Below are positions 24,685 through 34,200 of a stretch of 64,000 bases of DNA, piece after piece. The stretch is from Amycolatopsis tucumanensis (GTDB taxonomy: Bacteria > Actinomycetota > Actinomycetes > Mycobacteriales > Pseudonocardiaceae). Below the pieces are notes generated by a model, which worked only from the letters and a program-made list of their open reading frames with translations, did not search any database and was not told the origin of the DNA. Within the stretch, counting starts at the first letter, position 1; each line of letters starts with the position of its first letter. The stretch lies in contig NZ_JAKGSD010000023.1 in assembly GCF_021654135.1 (NCBI RefSeq), positions 60,288 to 124,287 on the forward strand, read 5' to 3'. A program made the position numbers and the translations under genes.

Positions 24685-25662
24685 ATGACGCCTCCGCCGC
24701 AGCGCCCACGGGAACCGTTGCCGCCGCCCTCCTCCGCGGCGCGGCACCGGGCACAGCGTCGTTCCTCGCGACCGGTCACCGCGTTCGTGCTGAGCGCGGT
24801 CGCGGTGCTGCTGGCCGGGCTGGTGGTGTTCATCGCGGTCGGCAACGGCACGGACCCGTCGTCGCCGACCGTGGCGGCGCCGACGACCACCGCGGTGAGC
24901 GGCGGCAACGCGGCGGGCGCGGCGACCGGCTCGGTGGACGGCGAGAAGATCCTGGAGCTGGCGAACCACCCGATCCTGCGCAACCCGGACGACGGCCTGC
25001 AGAACTTCGCCTGCGAGCTGCCCGAGTGGCACAGCGACCAGGCCTCGGCCGAAGCCTTTTTCACCGCCGCCGACCAGTGCCTCAACGAGGCGTGGGGCCA
25101 GTTCCTGGAGCGGTACAACCTGCCGTTCACGCCGCCGAACCTGCACTTCCCGACCGGCACCCACTTCACCACCGCGTGCGGCACGATCGCGGTGAGCGTG
25201 GCGACGGCGGCCTACTACTGCGACGACAACCTGTACGTGCCGTTCCGCGGGCTGCAGACCGACCAGTACGGCGACAACCCAGGGGTTTACCTGGCGCTGT
25301 TCGCGCACGAGTACGGCCACCACGTGCAGGAGGTCGCCGGGATCATGGACGCGGTGTGGCAGCAGATCTACGCCGTCGGGCAGAACACCCCGGCAGGCCT
25401 GGAGCTGTCGCGGCGCAAGGAGCTGCAGGCGCAGTGCTTCTCCGGGATGTTCCTGGGCGCCGTGGTCGACCGGGGCGGCTCGGTGACGCGCGACATGTAT
25501 GCCAAGGCCTGGCGGGACCAGGACACCCGCGGTGACAACACCTCGGGCAGCTCCGACCACGGCAGCAACGCGCACTACGCGCAGTGGTGGCGGACGGGCG
25601 CGCAGTTCAACCGGATCGCGAAGTGCAACACGTTCGCGGCACCGGCGTCCGAGGTGAGCTGA
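24685..25662 (+). CDS. Neutral zinc metallopeptidase (YpfJ family), membrane anchored
   Basis: 325 residues. A Pro/Arg-rich N-terminus and one membrane helix (VTAFVLSAVAVLLAGLVVFI) precede the extracytoplasmic enzyme. The zinc motif HEYGHHVQEVAG is near residue 212, followed by RRKELQAQCFSGMFLG, where Glu is the probable third ligand, and GSNAHYAQWWRTGAQ. Paired cysteines suggest disulfides outside the membrane. TATGCT lies 8 nt before the ATG. Substrate unknown. A degenerate copy of its last codons lies about 212 bp downstream. Confidence 0.9.
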   Translation: MTPPPQRPREPLPPPSSAARHRAQRRSSRPVTAFVLSAVAVLLAGLVVFIAVGNGTDPSSPTVAAPTTTAVSGGNAAGAATGSVDGEKILELANHPILRNPDDGLQNFACELPEWHSDQASAEAFFTAADQCLNEAWGQFLERYNLPFTPPNLHFPTGTHFTTACGTIAVSVATAAYYCDDNLYVPFRGLQTDQYGDNPGVYLALFAHEYGHHVQEVAGIMDAVWQQIYAVGQNTPAGLELSRRKELQAQCFSGMFLGAVVDRGGSVTRDMYAKAWRDQDTRGDNTSGSSDHGSNAHYAQWWRTGAQFNRIAKCNTFAAPASEVS

Positions 25663-25883
25663 CGCGCCCGGCGGCCGCGCTTCGCGCACGGCGCCTCGAC
25701 GAGAGGCGTCGCCCAGCGCGGCGGCCGAGGAGGGTGACGCGAAACGAGATGTCGACCGGGCTTTGGGAAGCGGCGGTTCGCGTTGTTGCACGCGCCCGCG
25801 GATTCTGGCACTCCCGCCCAACTCCCTGAGGTCTGCCGGCGCTCGACATCGCACCCGCGTCCGAGGTCAGCTAACACGCCTGG
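25639..25883 (+). repeat. Imperfect direct repeat of the metallopeptidase 3' end
   Basis: The segment around the stop (25639-25671) recurs at 25851-25883 with few changes. In both copies the frame reads A-P-A-S-E-V-S-stop; differences fall mostly at third codon positions, and the stop is TGA in the first copy and TAA in the second. The rest of 25663-25943 shows no gene. Confidence 0.6.
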
Positions 25884-25943
25884 TGACGCGCAACCGGTCC
25901 GAAGTCAGCCCCCGCGAAGCGACCTCGCCCGACACCCCCGGGA

Positions 25944-26387
25944 TCAGCTGACCGTCGCTGCCCGCCGGGGGCCGCGGTGGACCAGGAACGCGTACGTGCC
26001 TCCGCCGAGGCAGCTGAGCGCCAGCAGCGCCAGCCCGATCGGGCGGCGCAGGTCGTCGTGGCCGGTGACGACGTCGGCCAGGTGCACCTGGATGTCCCCG
26101 TCCCCCACCGAGGCAGGCACGGTGACGTCGACGCGGTCGTTCTGGTCGTGCCCGCACGCGTCCAGGGTCCCGGTGCGCACCTGCCCGCCGATCGTGATCT
26201 CCACCGCCTCCTGCGGGTTCGGCTCGGAGCACTCGGCGCCCTTGGTGACCGTGGCCTGCGCGACCGTGCCCTGCGCGGCGGCCGCGGTGCCCAGCATCCC
26301 CGGCCCCGCCCACCACACGGCGGTCACGATGGCGATGCCGACCAGCACGGCGACGGCGAGGGTGTTCCAGCGCAGCACGATCCCCAT
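25944..26387 (-). CDS. Small membrane protein of unknown function
   Basis: 147 residues from ATG 26387 (MGIVLRWNTLAV). TTG 26447, overlapping the channel stop, would add 20 residues. One N-terminal helix (LAVAVLVGIAIVTAVWWAG) and one near the C-terminus (RPIGLALLALSCLGGGTYAF) flank an extracytoplasmic beta-rich domain with two cysteines (GAECSEPNPQ, TLDACGHDQND). It resembles DUF3592-like sandwich proteins only in outline. It is the last gene of the adnA-adnB-channel run on the minus strand. Confidence 0.6.
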   Translation of the reverse strand: MGIVLRWNTLAVAVLVGIAIVTAVWWAGPGMLGTAAAAQGTVAQATVTKGAECSEPNPQEAVEITIGGQVRTGTLDACGHDQNDRVDVTVPASVGDGDIQVHLADVVTGHDDLRRPIGLALLALSCLGGGTYAFLVHRGPRRAATVS

Positions 26388-26439
26388 GCTTCCAGAAGCG
26401 CCGGGTGAAGCACAGCCGCCGACGGGCTGCCGAGATCTA

Positions 26440-27510
26440 TCACTCAACCCGGTCGGCCGGGGTCACTTTCTTCACGTAGAGCAACCGGTCCCCGGGTTCG
26501 ATGGCGTCCACGGCGGCCGCATCCACCCGGTACAGCTCCCCGTCGCGCACCACGCCGAGCACGATGTCCGGCAGGTGCCGCGGCGAGCCGCCCTCCTCGG
26601 ACTTCTCCGCGGGGCGCTCGGCGATCGCCAGCCCCGACTCGGGCGTGAGCAGGTCCTCGAACATGTCCACGACGACCGGCGTCGACGTCGCCATGCCGAG
26701 CAGCCGTCCCGCGGTCTCGCTCGACACCACCACCTGGTTCGCGCCGGACTGCTTGAGCAGGTGGACGTTCTCCGCCTCCCGCACCGAGACCACGATGTGC
26801 GCCTTGGGGGCCAGCTCCCGCGCGGTGAGCGTGGCCAGCACCGCCGAGTCGTCCCGGTCCGCGGCGACGACGACCGCGCGCGCCCGCTGCACGGCCGCCA
26901 CCCGCAGCACGTCCGACCGGGTGGCCGACCCGTGCACGGTGACCAGGCCGAGCGCGGCGGCCGCGTCCAGCGCCTGCTGGTCGGTGTCCACCACGACGAT
27001 CTTGTTGGGCTCGATCGCCTCGTCCCCGAGCAGGGTCTTGACCGCGGCCCGGCCCTTGGTCCCGAACCCGACGACCACCACGTGGTCCCGCACCTTGGTC
27101 CTCCACTTCTGGATCCGGAACGCCTGCCGCGACCGCTCGGTCAGCACCTCGAGCGTGGTGCCGACCAGGACGATGAGGAACAGCACCCGCAGCGGCGTGA
27201 TCACCAGCACGTTGATCAGCCGGGCCGAGTTCGTGACCGGGGTGATGTCACCGTAGCCGGTGGTCGACAGCGACACCGTGGCGTAGTAGAACGCGTCGAG
27301 CAGCGACAGGCCGTCCTCGTTGACGTCCCGGTAGCCGTCCCGCCCCAGGTAGACGATGAACACCGCGGCGACCAGCGCCAGCAGTGCACCGAGGATCCGT
27401 CTGCCGATCGACCGGATCGGGCTGAGGGCCGGCTCCGGCATCCGGACGACGCCGACGAGCGAGTGGTCCGGTTCGTCCGCGACACGCACCCGCGGATCGT
27501 AAGCGATCAT
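26440..27510 (-). CDS. Potassium channel with RCK (TrkA-N/TrkA-C) domains
   Basis: 356 residues. Two membrane helices flank the K+ selectivity filter (VSLSTTGYGDITPVTNSARL). The Rossmann-type RCK domain follows at about residue 140 (DHVVVVGFGTKGRAAVKTLL; KIVVVDTDQQALDAAAALG), then TrkA-C near the C-terminus (DIVLGVVRDGELYRVDAAAV). It is a two-helix ligand-gated K+ channel. It lies 11 bp after adnB and has GAGG before its ATG; the same order (Rv3202c-Rv3201c-Rv3200c) is known in M. tuberculosis. Confidence 0.93.
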   Translation of the reverse strand: MIAYDPRVRVADEPDHSLVGVVRMPEPALSPIRSIGRRILGALLALVAAVFIVYLGRDGYRDVNEDGLSLLDAFYYATVSLSTTGYGDITPVTNSARLINVLVITPLRVLFLIVLVGTTLEVLTERSRQAFRIQKWRTKVRDHVVVVGFGTKGRAAVKTLLGDEAIEPNKIVVVDTDQQALDAAAALGLVTVHGSATRSDVLRVAAVQRARAVVVAADRDDSAVLATLTARELAPKAHIVVSVREAENVHLLKQSGANQVVVSSETAGRLLGMATSTPVVVDMFEDLLTPESGLAIAERPAEKSEEGGSPRHLPDIVLGVVRDGELYRVDAAAVDAIEPGDRLLYVKKVTPADRVE

Positions 27511-27521
27511 GTGAGGCCTCG

Positions 27522-30500
27522 CTAGGGCTGTGGCACGCTGCGGAGCAGATCACGCAGACCGTCCGCGTCGAGCAGGTCCACCGGGCGCAGCGTGTGGTCT
27601 TCGCGCACGTAGTGGAAGGCGGCCCGCACCTTCTCCAACGGCGTTCCGGACAGCGACGCCCAAGCCAGACGGTACGCCGCCAGCTGCACGGCGAGCGAGG
27701 CCATCCGGCCCTCCTCGGGCACGGCGCCGGTCTTCCAGTCCACGACCGTCCAGCCGCCGTCCGGGTCGGCGAACACGGCGTCCATCCGCCCGCGCACGGT
27801 CACGCCGTCGACCTCGGTGGAGAACGGCACCTCCACCTCGTGCGGGGTGCGGGCCGCCCACGCGCTGCGGTCGAAGGCCTCCTGCAGCGCTTCGAGTTCG
27901 TCGTCGCCGGCCTCGTCGGGGTCGGCGGCGCCGGGCAGCTCGTCGAGGTCGAACAGGCGGTCGCCGGCGAAGCGGCGCTCCAGCCAGCCGTGGAAGGCGG
28001 TGCCGCGACGCGCGAACGTGTTGGGGGGCACCGGCAGCGGGCGGCGCAGGCGGCGGGCCAGGCCGGCGGGGTCCGCGGCGAGCTCGACGAGCTGGCTCAC
28101 CGACAGGTGGTCGGGCAGCGCGACCTGCTCGGCCGTGCCGCTGCGCCGGGCGAACTCGGCGAGCAGGACGTCGGTGTCGGCGATCCAGCCGTCCGGGTCG
28201 TCCTCGTCCTCTTCGTCGACCTCGCCCTCGGCCAGCGCGGTGCGCACCAGGTCGGCGCCCTCGTGCACGGCGTCGCGGCGGCCGGTCAGCGGGTCGGACG
28301 GCCACTGCGCCGACCGGGCCTGGCTGACCAGCGGATTCTCCTCGTCGGCAGGCGGTTCCTCGGCCCAGGCGGCGACCTTGCCGACGCCCTCCTTCGCCAG
28401 TTCGCCGACCTCCAGCAGGAAGTCCGACGGGCCCTTGGGGCGGGTGCTGGTCTCGTTCCACCAGTGCCCGGACACGATGAGCGCGCGCTCGGAGCGGGTC
28501 AGCGCCACGTAGCAGAGGCGGCGTTCCTCGTCGGCCTCGCGCTCGGCGAAGTCCTGCTCGTGGATCTCGAAGGCCTCGATGACCTCCTTGCGGTCCATGC
28601 CGTCGGACACGCGCAGCTTCGGCAGGTCCGCGGAGTCGCCGCGCAGCGCCGCGGGCAGCGACGTGACCGTGCGCAGCCACGACGAGGACCGCCGCTTGTT
28701 CGGGAAGACCTCGCGCGCCAGGTGCGGCACGGCGACGACCTCCCACTCCAGGCCCTTCGCGGAGTGGACGGTCAGCACCTGCACCCGGTCCGGCACCACC
28801 TCGACCTCGCCCGGGGTGAGGCCGTCCTCGGCGTGCGCGGCGGTGGCGAGGTAGTCCACGAAGGACATCAGCGTGGCGGTGGGCGAGGTCTCCGCGAAGT
28901 CGGTGACCACGTCGGCGAACGCGTCCAGGTGCGCGCGGCGGGCGCTGCCGGGCCGGGCCTGCGCTTCGACGTCCAGCAGCATGGTCCGCTCCACGTCGGC
29001 GACCAGTTCGGGCAGCGACTGGTCCAGCCGTCGGCGCAGCGCGGCGAGTTCGTGGCCCAGTTCCCGGATCCGGCGGTAGCCCTCCGGCGAGTAGCGCTTG
29101 GGGTCACCCGGGTCGTCGAGGGCGTCGATCAGCCCGGTCTGCTCGGCGCGTTCGGCGAACAGATCGTCCACCTTGGACTCTTCGGTGGGCGGGGGCGCGG
29201 AGATTTCGTTGGCGCGCCGCCACAACGCGGCCAGGTCGGCGGCCGCCAGCCGCCAGCGGGCGCCGGTGAGCAGGCGGGCGGCGGCGGTGCCCGCCAACGG
29301 GTCGGCGAGGACGCGCAGGGTGGCGACGAGGTCGGCCACCTCGGGTTCGTCGAGCAGCCCGCCGAGTCCGACGACCTCGACCGGCAGTCCGCGGGCCCGC
29401 AGCTCGGCGGCGATCGGGGCCATGTCGGCGCGGCGGCGAACGAGGACGGCGGCGGTGGGCGGGGCGCCGTGCTCGGCCTGGTGGGCGAACCACCTCTGCG
29501 CCAGGGCATCGGCGACCCACTCGCGTTCGGTCCGGATGTCGGGCAGCAGGGCGACTTCGATGTCGGCGGGCGGTGCGCCGTCGCGGGCGCGGAGCCGTTC
29601 GACGCCGAGGCCGCGCTGCCGCAGTGGTTCGGCGATGCCGTTGGCGAGGACGAGGACTTCGGCCGGGTTGCGGAAGCTGGTGAGCAGGCCGTACTCGCGG
29701 GCGGGTTCCAGGCCGGGGCGCGGGAAGTCGGTGGTGAAGCGGGGCAGGTTGGCCGCGCTGGCGCCGCGCCAGCCGTAGATGGCCTGCGCGGGGTCGCCGA
29801 CCGCGGTGACCGGCAGCGGTTCGTTCTCGACGCCGCCGAAGAGGGCGCGCAGCAGGATGCGCTGCGCGTGGCCGGTGTCCTGGTACTCGTCGAGGAGGAC
29901 GGCGCCGTAGCGGGCGCGTTCGCCCTCGGCGACGGCCGGGTGGTTGTCGGCGAGCGTCGCGGCCAGTGACATCTGGTCGGCGAAGTCGAGTGCGCCCTCG
30001 GCCCGCTTGCGGCGCTGGTACTCCTCGATCAGCGGGATGAGCGCGAGGCGGAACTTCTGCGCGGCCACGATGTCGGTGAGCGACTTCGGCATGGCGGCGC
30101 GCTGGCCCTTGGCGCGCGGGGCCCGTTCGATGAGGTCGCATAGCCAGCGCGTGTACTCGGCGAGTTTTTCTTCGGTGACCAGGTGTTCGCCGAGTTCGCC
30201 GGTGAGGGCGAGCAGTTGCGCGGTGACCGAGGCCGGGACGCGGTCGGTGTCCAGGTCCTCGTCCCAGGTGGAGACCACGCGGTGGGCGAGCTGCCAGGAG
30301 CTGGTCTCGGAGAGGAGGCGGACGCCGGGCTGGACGGGCAGGCGGAGGCCGTGCTCGGCGAGGAGGCGGCCGGCGTAGGCGTGGTAGGTGAGGACGGTGG
30401 GCTCCCCGGCGACGACCGCGGCCCGGCGCGCGCCGCCCGGGTCGAGGCGGTCGAGGAGGCCCGAGCCGGCGAGGCGGCGCAGGCGCGCGCGCACGCGGTC

Positions 30501-30740
30501 GGCGAGCTGGCGGGCGGCCTTGCGGGTGAACGTGAGGCCCAGGACGCGCTCCGGGGTGACGAACCCGTTGGCGACCAGCCAGACGACGCGGGCGGCCATG
30601 GTCTCGGTCTTGCCGGCCCCAGCCCCCGCGACGACCAGCGCGGGCTCGATGGGCGCCGCGATGACCGCCGCTTGCTCCGGGGTGGGCGGGTGGAGGCCGA
30701 GCGCGTGGGCGACTTCAGCTGGGGAGGCGATCTCGGTCAT
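27522..30740 (-). CDS. adnB: AdnB-type ATP-dependent helicase-nuclease subunit
   Basis: 1072 residues. UvrD-like motor: Q motif region LHPPTPEQAAVIAAP, Walker A VVAGAGAGKTETMAARV, Walker B VLLDEYQDTGHAQRILLRAL, motif III GDPAQAIYGWRGAS, motif V VLTVHSAKGLEWEVVAVPHL, motif VI RRLCYVALTRSERALIVSG. The C-terminal PD-(D/E)xK nuclease has GRMDAVFADPDGGWTVVDWK and then TG. AdnAB resects double-strand breaks in actinobacteria in place of RecBCD. I see no Shine-Dalgarno sequence before ATG 30740; the start overlaps the stop of a repeat-encoded frame (ATGA), so translation probably depends on coupling. Confidence 0.93.
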   Translation of the reverse strand: MTEIASPAEVAHALGLHPPTPEQAAVIAAPIEPALVVAGAGAGKTETMAARVVWLVANGFVTPERVLGLTFTRKAARQLADRVRARLRRLAGSGLLDRLDPGGARRAAVVAGEPTVLTYHAYAGRLLAEHGLRLPVQPGVRLLSETSSWQLAHRVVSTWDEDLDTDRVPASVTAQLLALTGELGEHLVTEEKLAEYTRWLCDLIERAPRAKGQRAAMPKSLTDIVAAQKFRLALIPLIEEYQRRKRAEGALDFADQMSLAATLADNHPAVAEGERARYGAVLLDEYQDTGHAQRILLRALFGGVENEPLPVTAVGDPAQAIYGWRGASAANLPRFTTDFPRPGLEPAREYGLLTSFRNPAEVLVLANGIAEPLRQRGLGVERLRARDGAPPADIEVALLPDIRTEREWVADALAQRWFAHQAEHGAPPTAAVLVRRRADMAPIAAELRARGLPVEVVGLGGLLDEPEVADLVATLRVLADPLAGTAAARLLTGARWRLAAADLAALWRRANEISAPPPTEESKVDDLFAERAEQTGLIDALDDPGDPKRYSPEGYRRIRELGHELAALRRRLDQSLPELVADVERTMLLDVEAQARPGSARRAHLDAFADVVTDFAETSPTATLMSFVDYLATAAHAEDGLTPGEVEVVPDRVQVLTVHSAKGLEWEVVAVPHLAREVFPNKRRSSSWLRTVTSLPAALRGDSADLPKLRVSDGMDRKEVIEAFEIHEQDFAEREADEERRLCYVALTRSERALIVSGHWWNETSTRPKGPSDFLLEVGELAKEGVGKVAAWAEEPPADEENPLVSQARSAQWPSDPLTGRRDAVHEGADLVRTALAEGEVDEEDEDDPDGWIADTDVLLAEFARRSGTAEQVALPDHLSVSQLVELAADPAGLARRLRRPLPVPPNTFARRGTAFHGWLERRFAGDRLFDLDELPGAADPDEAGDDELEALQEAFDRSAWAARTPHEVEVPFSTEVDGVTVRGRMDAVFADPDGGWTVVDWKTGAVPEEGRMASLAVQLAAYRLAWASLSGTPLEKVRAAFHYVREDHTLRPVDLLDADGLRDLLRSVPQP

Positions 30741-31216
30741 GGGTTGGCGGGTTCAGCTCGTGTGGCGGGTTCAGCTCGGTTGGCGGGCTCGACTCGGTTG
30801 GCGGGCTCGACTCGGTTGGCGGGCTCGACTCGGTTGGCGGGCTCGACTCGGTTGGCGGGCTCGGCCCGGGCGGCGGGCTCGACTCGGGCGGCAGGCTCGG
30901 CCCGGCCGGCCCGGGCGGCAAGCTCAGCCCGGCCACCAAGTTCGCCCCGGCCGGCAAGCTCAGCCCGGCCGGCAGGCTCAGCCCGGCCGGCAGGCTCAGC
31001 CCAGTCGGCGAGCTCAGCCCGGCCAGCGAGCTCAGCCCGGCCAGCCAACTCGGCCCGGCCAGCGGGCTCGCCCCGGCCAGCAAGCTCGCCCGGGGCGGCA
31101 AACTCGCCCCGACCAGCAAGCTCGGCCCGACCGGCAAGCTCGGCCCGGCCGGCCCGGGCGGCGGGTTCGGTCATGGGTCGGCTCCCGGGCTGGTGGGCGC
31201 CGGCGATTCTCCTCAT
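30737..31216 (-). CDS. Candidate hexapeptide-repeat protein encoded between adnA and adnB
   Basis: A 159-codon frame from ATG 31216. After MRRIAGAHQPGSRPMTEPAA it consists of about 23 six-residue units with consensus R-(A/V)-E-(L/P)-A-(G/N/A), for example RAELAG and RVEPAN, with one half-unit; no cysteine, one Trp. ATG 31216 overlaps the adnA stop and the final TGA overlaps adnB ATG 30740 (ATGA both times). AGGTGA lies about 8 nt before the start. The array is open in other frames too, so openness alone is weak evidence; the two overlaps and the missing adnB ribosome site argue for translation. It could instead be an N-terminal extension of AdnB displaced by a frameshift, or a chance by-product of repeat growth. 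Confidence 0.45.
   Translation of the reverse strand: MRRIAGAHQPGSRPMTEPAARAGRAELAGRAELAGRGEFAAPGELAGRGEPAGRAELAGRAELAGRAELADWAEPAGRAEPAGRAELAGRGELGGRAELAARAGRAEPAARVEPAARAEPANRVEPANRVEPANRVEPANRVEPANRAEPATRAEPANP
30741..31166. repeat. 18-bp minisatellite between adnA and adnB
   Basis: About 23-24 units of 18 bp. Four are identical (TGGCGGGCTCGACTCGGT at 30781-30798 and the next three steps to 30852); the others have diverged, more so toward 31166. Only one half-unit (9 bp) breaks the period. The sequence ACCCATGACCGA (minus strand) is found at both edges, at the adnB start (30740) and at 31174. Confidence 0.92.
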
Positions 31217-34200
31217 GGGCCCGTCACCTGCCTGCCCTCCGGGCGCAGCGGGCACGATCCCTTCGCCGGGCAGCGGTCGCAGTCCGGGTTTTCCATCGCG
31301 TCGTACTCCGGGCCCGTCGCCGACGCCGCGACCTTGCGCACCAGCTCCAGCCACTCGCGGCCGCTCTCGTCGTCCAGCGGGGGCTGCTCCCGCACCGTCG
31401 CGCCGGTCTTGTTGTGCGCCTTCGCCAGGTACACCAGCTTGGCACCGCCCGGGCGCTTCCCCCCGCCGAACGCGCCCAGCAGCACCGACAGCTGGTACGC
31501 CGCCAGCTGCGGGTTCAGCTCGGCGTCCGCGGCGCTCACCGCGGTCTTCCCCGTCTTCAGGTCGACGATCACCGGCCGGCCCTCGGCGTCGTGCTCCAGG
31601 CGGTCCACCCGGCCGCGCAGCTTGACCAGCAGACCGTCACCACCGACCGGCAGCTCCACCTCGATGTCCTGCTCGATCCCCATCTGCTGCAGCTCGTGCC
31701 GCGAATTGTGCAGCCACGCCAGGAAGTTGCGCACCATCTGCTCGACCCGGTTGCGCTCCCGCCGCGAGAACCACGGCGCGCCGGCGTCGACCTTCGCCCA
31801 CGCGTCGTCCAGCGCGCGGCGCAGCCCCTCGTCGTCCATGCCGTCCGCGGCGGCCTGCGCCAGCTCGTGCACCAGCGTCCCGGTGATCGCCGCCAGCTGG
31901 GCCGGGTCGGAGCCACCGTGCCGTTCGATCAGCCACCGCAACGGGCACTTCTTCAGCGTGTCCACAGTGGACGGCGAAATCCGGATCACGTCGCCCTCGC
32001 CGTAGAGCGGGGTGTCCGTCGACGTCTCCACCAGGCCGTACCAGGAATCCGGGTGCGCGCCGGGCACCCCGGCCCGCGCCAGCCGCGCCAGCTGCCGCGC
32101 CGCCCGCGCCCGCCGGTCCGGCGGCACCTCCGGGTCGCACACCGCGCGCCGCAGGTCGCCGACCAGCTCGGCCAGCACCAGCGACCGGCCCGGCGGCTTG
32201 ACCCGCGAGTCCAGCCCGGACTCGTCCGCGCTGTTGGCCTCCAGGTCGTCGACGAACCGCGACGGCTGCTCGTCCTCCCCGATCACCGCGCTCACCAGCA
32301 GCGTCCGCTTCGCGCGGCCGAGCGCCAGGTAGAACAGCCGCCGCTCCTCGGCGAGGATCGGCGCCGTCGCGGACACCGTCTCCTCCTCCAGCCCGGACAG
32401 CAGGTCCACCAGCCGCTCGACGCCGAGCAGCGACCCACGCAGCCGCAGGTCCGGCCAGCTGCCCTCCTGCACGTTCGCCACCGCGACGACCGTCCACTCG
32501 CGACCGGCCGCGCCGTGCGCGGTCAGCATCGACACGCCCTCGCCGCGCATCGCCACCGGGGCGAGGCTGTCGCCCGCGATGTTCTGCGACGACAGGTAGT
32601 CCGCGAACGCCGCCACGCTCGCCTTCGGCAACCGGTCGACGTAGTTGCCCGCGGCGTGGAACAGCGCCACCACCGCGTCCAGGTCGCGGTCGGCCTGCGC
32701 GCCCAGTGTCCCGCCGCGCCCGGACAGCCGCACCCACCGCTTCTGCAGGCCGCTCTCCCGCCACACGTCCCACAGGACCTGCTCGACACCGGCGCCCCTG
32801 GCGATCGCCTCGCGCGCGACCGCGATCAGCCCGCCGACCCGGCGGATCGGCGCCGCCTCGGCCTCAGCCAGCCCGCCGAGCTTGTCGTTGTCCCGCAACA
32901 CTTCCACGAGCAGCTCGTCGCTCGACCGCTCGCCGCCGCCGGCCAGCTCCAGCCGCCGCAGACCGCGCCGCATCCGGCGCAGCGCCAGCGGGTCGGCGCC
33001 GCCGAGCGGGGACGCCAGCAGCATCTCTGCGGTGTCGACGTCGAGCAGCTCCGGATCACCGGCGACGCGCAGGACGGCGAGCAGCGGCCGGACCGCGGGC
33101 TGGCGGGCCAGCGGCAGCTCGTCGGCCGCTGACGCGATCGGCACGCCCGCGGCGCGCAACGCCCGCTGCAGCACGGGGAACGACCGTCCCGGCGAACGCA
33201 CCAGCACGGCCATCTCCGACCACGGCACGCCGTCGATGAGGTGCGCGCGGCGCAGCTGGTCGGCGACCCAGCTCGCCTCGGCGGACGGGGTCGGCAGCAG
33301 CCGGACCTTGACCTCGCCCTCCTCGGACGACGGGTCGACCTCGATCGCGCGGTGCCGCTGCGCGCCCGGCAGGGTCGCACCGAGCTTCGTCACCGCCTCG
33401 TGCACGGCGAGACTCAGCCGGTGGGTCCTGGTCAGGGTCACCGTCCGGCCGCCGTCGGCGTCGGCCCGCGTGAGCAGGCCCGGATCAGCGCCGCGGAAGG
33501 AGAAGATCGCCTGGTCCGGGTCGCCGGTCACGACGAAGTCCTCGGCCGCCGTGCCGAGCAGCCGCAGCAGGCGGAACTGCAGGTGGTCCAGGTGCTGGGC
33601 GTCGTCGACGAACACGTGCCGGATGCGCGCCTGCTCGCGTGCCAGCAGGTCGGGGTCGCCCTCCAGCTCGACGAGCGCGCTGGCGACCAGCTCGGCGGCG
33701 TCCAGCGCGGGCGAACCGGGCGCGCCGAGCGCGTTGCCTCCCGCACCCTGCAGGACGGTGACCTCCTCGTACTGCCGCCAGAACACCCCGGCCGCGACCC
33801 ACTCCGGACGGTCCTTGCGCCGACCCAGCTTGACCAGGTCCTCCGGGCCCAGACCGCGCTCGGCGGCCCGCAGCAGCAGGTCGCGCAGCTCCTCGGCGAA
33901 CCCCGGCACGGCCAGGGCGGGCCGCAGTTGCTCGGGCCAGTCCGGTGCGCCCTCGGCGAGGTCGCCTGCCAGCAGGTCACGGACCACCACGTCCTGCTCC
34001 GGACTGGACAGCAGCCGCGGCGCCGGCACGTCCTGCAGCCCGGCCTGCAGGCGAAGCAGGGAGAACGCGTACGAGTGGACGGTGCGCACGATCGGCTCGC
34101 GGATCGTGCGGGGCACGCCGTCACCCGCGGTGACGCGGCGGGTGATCTCGGCACGCAGGGCGTTGGCGGCGCGGCGGGACGCGGTGAGCACCAGCAGGCT

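Noticed and set aside
27594..29969. Plus-strand 791-codon frame antisense to adnB
   Set aside because: Gly/Arg/Val-rich composition with no motif; the minus strand encodes all helicase motifs.
30183..31625. Plus-strand frame through the 18-bp array (STRLAG repeats)
   Set aside because: Open by composition, lies antisense to adnA and adnB, and has no start signal or overlap logic.
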